Below are positions 30,909-37,845 of a stretch of DNA of 37,845 nt, piece after piece. A program made the position numbers and the translations under genes. The DNA is from an uncultured Bacteroidales bacterium (lineage in GTDB: Bacteria; Bacteroidota; Bacteroidia; Bacteroidales; UBA3663). The notes below the pieces were generated by a model that was not told the origin of the DNA, did no database searches, and was given only the letters and a program-made list of their open reading frames with translations. Each line of letters opens with the position of its first letter. The first letter of the stretch is position 1. The DNA is taken from NCBI GenBank assembly GCA_902776605.1, contig CACYQQ010000005.1, forward strand, positions 1-37,845. The letters run 5' to 3'.

Positions 30909-31700
30909 ATGCAAAAAGACTTAGATTCCATCGAAGAGCTCAACTTCATCGCCACCGTCGCAGAAGATGCCAAGATTGATGCCTATATCACCCAGTTGCG
31001 TGAATGGGGCTACGGCTCCATCCGCGAGGTCAATGACCTGCACCAACTCTTCTGGGAACTGTCGCAACGTAACCTGGTGCTCGACAAACTGTTCCGCGTG
31101 GCGGTGGTCGAGTGCATCGACGAGGAACCTCTTTACCTGAAGTTCCTCGGCATGGCCAAACACTATAACGGTTGGAAGCAGCAGAGCATCGACAAGTTCG
31201 GACAGCAGATCAAGACGTTGCGCAAGGAACTTAATGAACAGCGCGAGGAGAACAACAGCATCCATGAGTTGTTCCGCAAACTCCAGTCGGAAAATGTCAA
31301 ACTCAAGATGGAAATGCTGCAAATGAAGCCGAAGTCGGAGGGCGCTCAGGTCAACGAACTGCGTCACGAACTCAAGAAGCAATACAACCTGGAACTTGCC
31401 GAGATTCGCGCCAAGCACAAACCCGACAAACTGATTCGCCAGGCATTGCTCAATGACCTTTGCAACCCCTGCTCGAAGTTGTTCAATGCCTTCGACCTGA
31501 CCCGCGAAGAGGACTGTCAGGACTACATCCAATGGTTCCGTAAGGCGGGTCGGAAGATCAACAACCCGACGTTGCGCGACATCGAACAGCGCTACGAAGG
31601 CCACGACCTCGGCACCTTCCTCTCGCTGGTCGAGGCCTACAATGCGGAGTGGGCTGCCCGTCACCAAGGACAGTCGGACGAGGAGGAGGAAAACGCGTGA
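30909..31700 (+). CDS. Coiled-coil protein of unknown function
   Basis: The 263-residue protein has an N-terminal helical region (about 1-90, with DAKIDAYITQLREWGYGSI), a long coiled coil (about 95-170, IKTLRKELNEQREENNSIHE and following heptads), and a C-terminal helical part (about 170-245) ending in an acidic tail (DEEEEN). No signal peptide or membrane segment; a cytoplasmic location is expected. I recognise no family. It is framed by repeat B copies upstream and a 9-bp satellite plus terminator downstream and appears to be transcribed alone. Confidence 0.7.
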   Translation: MQKDLDSIEELNFIATVAEDAKIDAYITQLREWGYGSIREVNDLHQLFWELSQRNLVLDKLFRVAVVECIDEEPLYLKFLGMAKHYNGWKQQSIDKFGQQIKTLRKELNEQREENNSIHELFRKLQSENVKLKMEMLQMKPKSEGAQVNELRHELKKQYNLELAEIRAKHKPDKLIRQALLNDLCNPCSKLFNAFDLTREEDCQDYIQWFRKAGRKINNPTLRDIEQRYEGHDLGTFLSLVEAYNAEWAARHQGQSDEEEENA

Positions 31701-31708
31701 AAGCGATC

Positions 31709-31850
31709 GGAGTGAATCGGAGGGCTCTGATTACTCGGAGTATTCCGATTACTCCGACTATTCTTATTTTTTCCGAGGACTCCGATAATTCCGATTACTC
31801 TGAGTACTCCGATTATTCCGATTACTCAGACTAATCCGATTACTCCGATA
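31709..31850. repeat. 9-bp ATTACTCCG satellite
   Basis: Degenerate nonamers of the form ATTACTCCG or ATTATTCCG run from the stop of the coiled-coil gene to about 31850; the first part (CGGAGTGAATCGGAG) is in inverse orientation to the rest. In one frame it spells a Ser-Asp-Tyr repeat, but no gene is supported. Confidence 0.8.
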
Positions 31851-31863
31851 CCCCTTTTTTACT

Positions 31864-31916
31864 AAAATAGCCCACGGGGCAAGCATCGTTATGATGCTTG
31901 CCCCGTGGGCTATTTT
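31864..31916. terminator. Bidirectional intrinsic terminator, 24-bp perfect stem
   Basis: The arms 31864-31887 and 31893-31916 are perfectly complementary over 24 bases (AAAATAGCCCACGGGGC... and inverse) with a 5-base loop. A and T runs at the two ends let it work for the coiled-coil gene (plus) and the nuclease operon (minus). Confidence 0.93.
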
Positions 31917-31936
31917 GTGAACCTCTTTACGAGGCT

Positions 31937-32857
31937 TTACAGGTTCCAGGAAGAGAGGGTGAAGTTCTTCTCGACCGCTGCCTCTGCCTCGTCGGGCAGG
32001 TTGTGGAAGAAGTCGATACCCGTGTATTCCTCCAACTCGTCAATCGAGATGGCATGCTTGGCAATCTCTGCCTTGTTGGCATCCACTTCGTAGTCCTTAT
32101 GCTCCATCCAGAAGGCAATAGCCTCGTAACCAGAGCTCTTGCACTTGAGGAGCGCCATGTAGTAGAACTTCGGGATAGCGACTCTCTTGCCGTTGCCACG
32201 TTCGCGATAACCCAGAATCTTGTCCTTGTCGATGGTGCCACCCTTCACGACATAGAGCGTGTCGGAGAAAGAGGCATCGCGACCCAGGTTCTGAACATAA
32301 TTCTCGTAGCCCACCCAGTAGTTCTGGTTGAAAGCCGACATCTGTGGCGACATGTTGGTCATATAGAATGTCTGGCGATTGGCTTCCTCCGAAACGAGAC
32401 GGTCGTTCGAGGCGCAGAGATGACCACGATCATAGCCTCCGCCGAAACCATTGTAACCGATATAGTGCTTGGAAGGAATCTCCGGATCGTCCGAGAAAGC
32501 ATCACTGCTGCTACGACCAGTATTCTTGGCACGGTTGCTGCCGTCGAAGCGGAACGCCACCCAACGGGAATGATACTGAACGGTATCGTAGGCCAAGCAA
32601 TAGTTCATGATGGTATCATCCTTCTCTGCCCTCTCGATGATGAGATTGTGCGTGACGAAGAGGTCGCTCGTTTGCAGAGCTGGCACCTCCATCATTTTGG
32701 CATCTGCTGCCGAGGCCTTGCCAATCTTGCTCTCGACACCCAGTACGACTCCATCGAAGTCATACGGGTCGTCGCTACAAGCGGCAAAACTCAGCAGTCC
32801 GCACACGCCCACAGACAATGCCCACAGGCTCTGTGCTTTGAATATGCTATTTTTCAT
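31937..32857 (-). CDS. Secreted DNA/RNA non-specific endonuclease lipoprotein (NUC1)
   Basis: The 306-residue protein has a lipoprotein signal ending at LLSFAAC (Cys27) and a beta-beta-alpha-metal endonuclease domain. DRGH at 143-146 holds the catalytic His, and TNMSPQMSAFNQNYW at 167-181 holds the metal-binding Asn, as in Serratia-type nucleases. These enzymes cut single- and double-stranded DNA and RNA. As a lipoprotein it is probably on the outer membrane, facing out. It is the last of four tightly spaced genes (11 bases from the previous stop) and ends at the bidirectional terminator. Confidence 0.9.
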   Translation of the reverse strand: MKNSIFKAQSLWALSVGVCGLLSFAACSDDPYDFDGVVLGVESKIGKASAADAKMMEVPALQTSDLFVTHNLIIERAEKDDTIMNYCLAYDTVQYHSRWVAFRFDGSNRAKNTGRSSSDAFSDDPEIPSKHYIGYNGFGGGYDRGHLCASNDRLVSEEANRQTFYMTNMSPQMSAFNQNYWVGYENYVQNLGRDASFSDTLYVVKGGTIDKDKILGYRERGNGKRVAIPKFYYMALLKCKSSGYEAIAFWMEHKDYEVDANKAEIAKHAISIDELEEYTGIDFFHNLPDEAEAAVEKNFTLSSWNL

Positions 32858-32868
32858 ACCTTTACAAT

Positions 32869-34518
32869 TTATTCTTTATCAGCCACCGCCTTGTAGATGA
32901 CAATCTTGGTAATCTGCGTGTTGTGGGCCGACTCTACTTTGAGGGTATATTGATTCCCAGCTGCCTGATAGTCAGCGGCAATCTCGTACTTATTAGTGGT
33001 CTGTGCACCTGTAGTCGAAGCACTGACAGCTGTTTCGCCAACATAGAAATTCTGGACTACAGCAGCAGAAGCCTTTTCTGCACCTACTACTTCAATGCTT
33101 GAGACGGCAAAGTCGAAAGCGGGCAATGTCAAGGTTGCACCCTTCTTTCCTAACATCAAGACTTTGCTGGTAGCATTGTAATAGTACTTATCAGGAGCAG
33201 TCAAAGTGATAGTATAGTCTCCGCTGGTGAATGTCTGAGTATCAGTAGCGCCATTACCAGAACCTTCTGGCAATCCCCAAGCATTTGCAGAGAAATCAAG
33301 AATAACGTCACCTACGGGAACATCACCGCCACCGCCTTGACCGGCAGACACAAGTTCGACAAACGTTGCAGGATTTATCTCATCTTTGGTTACACCATCC
33401 TTAACATAAGGATAATACTTACCACGTACTACAATTGTAGAACCCTCTGTTACGCCAAGGGCTGCCAACGATACTTTATTGCCCTTATCATCAACAGTCT
33501 TATAAACATATACAGAACTGCCATCTTGGGTCAAATCAAAACTTGCATAGCTTTCATTAATATTGGTAGCAACACCTTCCAATTCGTAAGCGACAGACTC
33601 ATCCTTTAACTCCAAGAACTTCGCAATGGTAATACGCTCAAATTCAACCTGTTTGACACCCTTCTTAACTCGCACAAAAGTCGCAGGATTAATCTCGTCC
33701 TTGACATTGCCGTTCTTGTCGGTATAAGCAAGATATACACCCGTAACGGTCACGGTATCTCCCTCTTCAATGTTGAGAGCACCCAAATCAGCTTTGTTTC
33801 CTTGAGCATCATTCATTCGGTAGATATAAATCTTGTAACCATCCTCAGTTAAGTCGAAGCTAGCATACTGTGTATTGAGCGCAGAAGCGACACCAGTCAG
33901 TTCATAAGCCACCTTGGTATCCTTCTTCTCCAGGAACTCCTTGATGCTGATATGTTCAAACTTGGTTTGGACAGAGTCTGGATCCTTACCTGCCTTATTT
34001 TCTCCATACTGAGCATAAGAAACCGACTTGAGACCTGCAGCACCGAAATATTTCTCCAATGAGCCATAGAGCATCACGGAAGCGCCCAACATAGTTGGAT
34101 TATCCTTCAAATTGAGAGCGTCTCGCACAGCACCTACTGGCAATTGGATAGCCATACAGTTGGTTGCAATCTGCTCATCGGCCGATGGAGCCAACACGAT
34201 ATTGCTCTTCATATCATCCGTTGGTGCGGCAAAGACGGTATTATTGATGGTGGTAGAAGTCTCACTACTCGTTGGAATATAGCCGACAATATAGCCTTTT
34301 ACCCAAACATTGCCTGTCTTACCACTACCCTGTGCCTTGATGGCAGCAGCAACACTATATGGTGTCTCGCGGTACTTTCCGAGAGAGTCGTTGGCAGCAG
34401 AACCACCACCTTCCTCCAAAAACAGTTGATAGGGAGCTGGCACATCCTCGCAAGACGAGATGCTGGCAGCCATTACAAGACTCATGGCCAAGCCCAGAAA
34501 ATAATGTATCTTTTTCAT
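32869..34518 (-). CDS. DUF6359 / OB-like repeat lipoprotein
   Basis: The 549-residue product has a lipoprotein signal (MKKIHYFLGLAMSLVMAASI then SSC, Cys23). Residues about 44-172 match the DUF6359 pattern (YSVAAAIKAQGSGKTGNVWVKGYIVG). Two similar modules follow, about 187-285 and 292-390, each with an F-E-x-I-xI-x-x-FLExK start and a DEINPATFV end; they look like OB-fold domains related to DUF5689-type regions. A Gly-rich linker (393-399) leads to a beta-sandwich (404-549). OB folds often bind nucleic acid or glycans, which suits the nuclease partner; binding is inferred. It is 14 bases from the previous gene in the operon. Confidence 0.8.
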   Translation of the reverse strand: MKKIHYFLGLAMSLVMAASISSCEDVPAPYQLFLEEGGGSAANDSLGKYRETPYSVAAAIKAQGSGKTGNVWVKGYIVGYIPTSSETSTTINNTVFAAPTDDMKSNIVLAPSADEQIATNCMAIQLPVGAVRDALNLKDNPTMLGASVMLYGSLEKYFGAAGLKSVSYAQYGENKAGKDPDSVQTKFEHISIKEFLEKKDTKVAYELTGVASALNTQYASFDLTEDGYKIYIYRMNDAQGNKADLGALNIEEGDTVTVTGVYLAYTDKNGNVKDEINPATFVRVKKGVKQVEFERITIAKFLELKDESVAYELEGVATNINESYASFDLTQDGSSVYVYKTVDDKGNKVSLAALGVTEGSTIVVRGKYYPYVKDGVTKDEINPATFVELVSAGQGGGGDVPVGDVILDFSANAWGLPEGSGNGATDTQTFTSGDYTITLTAPDKYYYNATSKVLMLGKKGATLTLPAFDFAVSSIEVVGAEKASAAVVQNFYVGETAVSASTTGAQTTNKYEIAADYQAAGNQYTLKVESAHNTQITKIVIYKAVADKE

Positions 34519-34532
34519 ATTGAATGATGTTT

Positions 34533-35513
34533 TTACTGATGAATAATTTTGAAGTCAGAAGGATTGCGCAAATTGAGCTGCCACTTGTCGTCGAAGCTGT
34601 CGTACGAGAACAAACCGGACAGTTCCACAGTATCTTTTGGCAAGACGATGTGCGAACATTCATTGCCTGTACTGGTACGCACCAGCATGGTCGAGTTGTT
34701 GCTAATCAACTTCAAGGTGCGGTTGACACCATAGCCCGCATCTTCCAGCGAATCAGGAGCTAAGGTTGCCGTGCCGTCGGCCTCCAGGAATACGCCACGC
34801 ACCGTAGCAATGGTAGGATAATTGGTTGCAACGCGGTTTTCGCTTGCACGAATCCACTTGTCGCCATCATCGTTAGCAAGAGGCTTGCACTGGCACTCTG
34901 CCACCGTGGTATCGGGGACTCCAATCAGCTGCACATGCTCCTGAAAAATCTGCAACGGAATAGGGCCAAGGTTGTGATTGCCTGCCGAGGTGTAGTAAGG
35001 ATAACCGATACGGGGCACACGACTGTAGGCACCGACATAAAGACCCTTGAGGTTGATGCGAATGCGCTGACCTACAGGATAAAGTGGATAGAGGCAAGGA
35101 TTCTTGACCTCAATGTCAATAGCCTGGTCTTCGCCAGTCACGGGGTCGATATTGCGCACCAGCAACATCTGGTAGAGACAACCGAAAGGTCCGTCGTTGG
35201 CACAGATGACACCCTCAATGACATAGCTGGTGTCGATGCGGGTCTCCCAGTTGGAAGTATTGCGGCTGAAGGTATATTCGGCTGGACGCTCCACCTTGCC
35301 GTTGTTGCTGCAATAGGTCAACTTGAGCTGTTTGAGCGATATATTAGGTTCGGACAATGCCACATCGGACTGCAACTCCTTGGCAAAGTCCTCAGTATTG
35401 GGTTCGTCCAAGTCGTCGTAGCATCCCGTCAGGAGCAGACTCAATGCCGGCAACAGGAAAAGGGTCTTGGAAAGAGCCCCGAACGGTTTCTTGAAATATG
35501 ATGAATTTTTCAT
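34533..35513 (-). CDS. DUF5689 domain lipoprotein
   Basis: The 326-residue protein has a signal peptide with lipobox LLLTGC (Cys31), then a DUF5689-type beta domain with SYVIEGVICANDGPFGCLYQMLLVRNIDP and GQRIRINLKGLYVGAYSRVPRIGY. A second beta-rich part (about 210-326) has ATVRGVFLEADGTA and ELSGLFSYDSFDDKWQLNLRNPSDF, an OB-like signature. Such lipoproteins commonly sit beside TonB-dependent receptors in Bacteroidota and take the place of SusD-like binding proteins. It starts 7 bases after the receptor stop. The ligand is unknown; context points to nucleic acid. Confidence 0.8.
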   Translation of the reverse strand: MKNSSYFKKPFGALSKTLFLLPALSLLLTGCYDDLDEPNTEDFAKELQSDVALSEPNISLKQLKLTYCSNNGKVERPAEYTFSRNTSNWETRIDTSYVIEGVICANDGPFGCLYQMLLVRNIDPVTGEDQAIDIEVKNPCLYPLYPVGQRIRINLKGLYVGAYSRVPRIGYPYYTSAGNHNLGPIPLQIFQEHVQLIGVPDTTVAECQCKPLANDDGDKWIRASENRVATNYPTIATVRGVFLEADGTATLAPDSLEDAGYGVNRTLKLISNNSTMLVRTSTGNECSHIVLPKDTVELSGLFSYDSFDDKWQLNLRNPSDFKIIHQ

Positions 35514-35520
35514 AGTGAAC

Positions 35521-37845
35521 TTACCATCTATAGTTAATATTCAGGAAAGCATTGACAGCGTTGGCATAGTAGTACTTCGAGTTCTTGGAGAACTTGTAGG
35601 CCTTGTCCAATCCCTTGGAGCCATCGCCCGTACCATAAGAATTATAATAGCTGTCGTCGCGGTTCTGCTCGTAGCCACCCGTACGCATGTTGGTATTGTT
35701 GGTGACATTCTGTACCTGGAGGTTGATGCTCATCGAACGGCTGTGGCGCATACGGATGTACTTGCCGACCGAGAGGTCGAGCATGAAGCCAGGATGGAAC
35801 TTCTCTTGCTGAGCACCATAGATGCGCTTCACCTTACCTGTAGAAGAATCCCACAGCACAGCACCATTCTCACGAATGCTCTGCTCGCTCACGCCATAGA
35901 CAGGCAGACCCTCGGCATTGATGCTGGTGTTGGTGTAGTTCTCCATGATATTGGTGAGACGACGATACTGTGAGAATCCACAATAGACACGGTCGAACCA
36001 GTTGAGGTTGGCCTCGAAGAAATAGCCGTTGACGCTGTACTCGGCACCGATGTTCAAAGCGGTGAGAGGAGTGCTTCCAACATGCATACCATCGGCGGCA
36101 ACGCGAAGTTGCTCACGCTCGCCAGTCACAGGGTTCTTCCATACATTGACCTTGGCATTGTCTTTGGCCGACATACCCTGCGTGTTCAACTGAGCATAAG
36201 GGTTGTTGGTGTAAAGGGCCTGGTTCCAAGTACCCATGGCATGGATAGAGAGGTTCGAGAGCAACTGATATTCCAATGCTGCCTCGATGCCATAATGCTC
36301 CTTGCTAACCTTGCTCATGGTGAGGTAGGTGAAAGCCGAATAGGCATCGTTGAAGAAAGCGGTCTGTTCTACCTGATTGCGCATGCCGATATAATAACCC
36401 GATACGGTGGCGGTCAAGTCGCCATAACGCATCTGCCAGTTGGCGTCGAAGCTGTAGATATCTTCCAAGGTGAGGTTATCGACATAGTTGTTCTGGATGC
36501 GGGGTGCGACAAAGGCATTGCGTGCCAATGGTGCTTTCTTTTCGTACGAAGCACCGACCACGAAGCGGTTGTTGGCATCCAGTCGATAGCCATACTCGGC
36601 CTTGACGGCACCGCCCAGGAACTTCGCCCAGCCCGACTTGCCGTACGAGAGGTCGTGGTTCACGCCATTCTCGTCGATGACCTGACCTTGTCCATTCTGC
36701 ATCAAGCCGTTACGCTGCATCTGTGTACCTGTCAGGTGACCCTGCAAGTTGAACGACTGTGCACCTGCATTGTACTGATACTGAGCCCAAAGCTGCGCCA
36801 TGTTGACCAGAATCTCGTAGTCGTAGCCGAAGCGGTCGTCCTCCTTCACCAAGCGGTTGGGGTGACGCATGTCGCTCTGAGCGATGTCCGAGCGCATTCC
36901 GTAGTCTCCGGCCGCAAACTTGTCGATATCGGTGAAACGCTTGGCACCCAAAAGGTCGGCCATGGTCTTGTAGTGCATACCCTTGGTGGCATTGAGTTGA
37001 ATGCCGGCATTGAGTCGCTGGTGAGCCGTCAAGCTGTGGTTCAACGTGGTCGATAAGGCCCAAACCTGCTGGTCGTTGTGACGACGCTCCTGGTAGTAGA
37101 GTGCCTCGCCGCCGTTGGCATCGCTCTGACGGTTAATATAATAGAGGCGGTCCCAGTTAATCTGACGGTTGGCCTTGGACGAGATCCAATAGTCCTTCAT
37201 TGTATTGTATTGCTCCAACAGGAACGGATTGTTCTCCAGATAAGTACCGTTGTTCTTCTCGGGGTCATAGACATTGAACACACTCGAAGGCAGGTTCTTG
37301 TAGTAGTCCGGACGGGGGTCGTAGGCCTCGCCGGCAAAGCTCAGAGCCGTGCTGCTGTACATGGCATACTTGTAGCCAAGCACGGTGCTCAACTTGCTGT
37401 CCTCGTTGATGTCCCAATCCCACGAGAGGATTCCCGTAGGCTCGTAGTCGTTGACGACGCGGGCATTACGTTTCTTGCCATCCTGATAACCCCAGTTCGG
37501 GTTATAGTAGTGCGAGTTGGCCAACCAATAGGCCTCCTCGGTCGAAGCACCTTGCTGGGCGCGCTCGGTCGGAGCACCAAAGGTGACGAAGTTGAAAGTA
37601 TGGTCGCCCAACACTTTCTCGGCCGTCAGGAGGTAACTCAATGAGTTATAGAAGGTTCCCTCGATGACACCCTCCGAGGCACCACGGTAACCGATAGTGC
37701 CGCCGAACGACCAACCGTTGAGCAACTGGCCGGTGCCGAAAGTATAGATGGCGCGGTACTTGTAGTTGCGGTTGCAGGCGGTGAGGGTGAACTTCTGTCC
37801 TTGCTGCATACGGCTGGCGCGGAGCAAGGTGTTGCTGCCACCGCC
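35521..37845 (-). CDS. TonB-dependent outer-membrane receptor, 5' end outside window
   Basis: The frame is open to the window end (about 774 residues visible, beginning GGGSNTLLRASRMQQG), so the signal peptide, carboxypeptidase-like domain and most of the plug lie outside. The visible part is a beta-barrel with alternating strands, typical loops, and the C-terminal strand ANAVNAFLNINYRW ending in aromatic Trp as outer-membrane porins do. LGYKYAMYSSTALSF, INLQVQNVTNNTNMRTGGYEQNRDD near the end match SusC-like receptors. It imports a ligand using TonB energy. It is the first visible gene of the operon with the two lipoproteins and the nuclease. Confidence 0.92.
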   Translation of the reverse strand, partial: GGGSNTLLRASRMQQGQKFTLTACNRNYKYRAIYTFGTGQLLNGWSFGGTIGYRGASEGVIEGTFYNSLSYLLTAEKVLGDHTFNFVTFGAPTERAQQGASTEEAYWLANSHYYNPNWGYQDGKKRNARVVNDYEPTGILSWDWDINEDSKLSTVLGYKYAMYSSTALSFAGEAYDPRPDYYKNLPSSVFNVYDPEKNNGTYLENNPFLLEQYNTMKDYWISSKANRQINWDRLYYINRQSDANGGEALYYQERRHNDQQVWALSTTLNHSLTAHQRLNAGIQLNATKGMHYKTMADLLGAKRFTDIDKFAAGDYGMRSDIAQSDMRHPNRLVKEDDRFGYDYEILVNMAQLWAQYQYNAGAQSFNLQGHLTGTQMQRNGLMQNGQGQVIDENGVNHDLSYGKSGWAKFLGGAVKAEYGYRLDANNRFVVGASYEKKAPLARNAFVAPRIQNNYVDNLTLEDIYSFDANWQMRYGDLTATVSGYYIGMRNQVEQTAFFNDAYSAFTYLTMSKVSKEHYGIEAALEYQLLSNLSIHAMGTWNQALYTNNPYAQLNTQGMSAKDNAKVNVWKNPVTGEREQLRVAADGMHVGSTPLTALNIGAEYSVNGYFFEANLNWFDRVYCGFSQYRRLTNIMENYTNTSINAEGLPVYGVSEQSIRENGAVLWDSSTGKVKRIYGAQQEKFHPGFMLDLSVGKYIRMRHSRSMSINLQVQNVTNNTNMRTGGYEQNRDDSYYNSYGTGDGSKGLDKAYKFSKNSKYYYANAVNAFLNINYRW

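Noticed and set aside
31649-31834. ORF encoding a Ser-Asp-Tyr repeat (SDNSDYSEYSDYSDYSD)
   Set aside because: It overlaps the coiled-coil gene in another frame and its repeat is explained by the 9-bp intergenic satellite.

Overview
The window comes from a member of the phylum Bacteroidota, most likely order Bacteroidales (Prevotella/Bacteroides-like). The evidence is lineage-typical content: a SusC-type TonB-dependent receptor, DUF5689, DUF6359 and DUF4923 proteins, a BspA-like leucine-rich-repeat lipoprotein, GH43/GH31/beta-helix glycan enzymes, and promoters of the Bacteroidota form TTTG-N20-TAnnTTTG in place of sigma70 -35/-10 boxes. Most genes are fairly GC-rich; the segment from about 0.5 to 4.85 kb is clearly more AT-rich.

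Layout. (1) 1-914 is the 3' part of a GH43 glycosidase that ends in an unusual AT-rich tail. (2) 1480-4815 (minus) is a polysaccharide O-acetylation cassette: MBOAT acyltransferase, DHHW/AlgJ-like protein and a small membrane protein. (3) 4867-8478 (minus) holds folA, rlmI and a sodium:solute symporter. (4) 8.5-9.6 kb has no protein gene but holds a long hairpin repeat, a 12-bp-periodic cluster of DnaA-box-like sites, and a promoter followed by a strongly structured candidate ncRNA. (5) 9634-21106 holds a small lipoprotein (plus) convergent with a long minus-strand run: degenerate M23 protein, dxr, rseP, beta-helix (GH141-like) protein, GH31 alpha-xylosidase-like enzyme, and a 961-residue fusion of a UroD-like domain, a homocysteine S-methyltransferase and a corrinoid-binding module. 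(6) 21.3-22.9 kb (plus) holds an IspD/TarI-type cytidylyltransferase and a DUF4923 protein, each with a full Bacteroidota promoter. (7) 22.9-24.0 kb is a gene-free repeat patchwork. (8) 24.0-28.3 kb (minus) holds a BspA-like LRR lipoprotein, tRNA-Pro(CGG) and the rplM-rpsI-rpsB-tsf cluster; rplM carries an internal deletion. (9) 28.9-31.7 kb (plus) holds an EamA transporter, a TauE/SafE permease and a coiled-coil orphan. (10) 31.9-37.8 kb (minus) is a tight four-gene operon: TonB receptor (cut by the window end), DUF5689 lipoprotein, DUF6359/OB-like lipoprotein and secreted DNA/RNA endonuclease. It looks like a surface nucleic-acid capture system.

The most notable items are the UroD-Hcy-methyltransferase-B12 fusion, which has no folate- or SAM-binding domains; the receptor/DUF5689/nuclease operon; the candidate ncRNA near 9.3-9.6 kb; and several dispersed intergenic repeat families whose hairpin stems differ between copies by compensating changes, so they are probably maintained as structures. 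None of these has been checked against a database. Functions are inferred from recognisable motifs and gene order.
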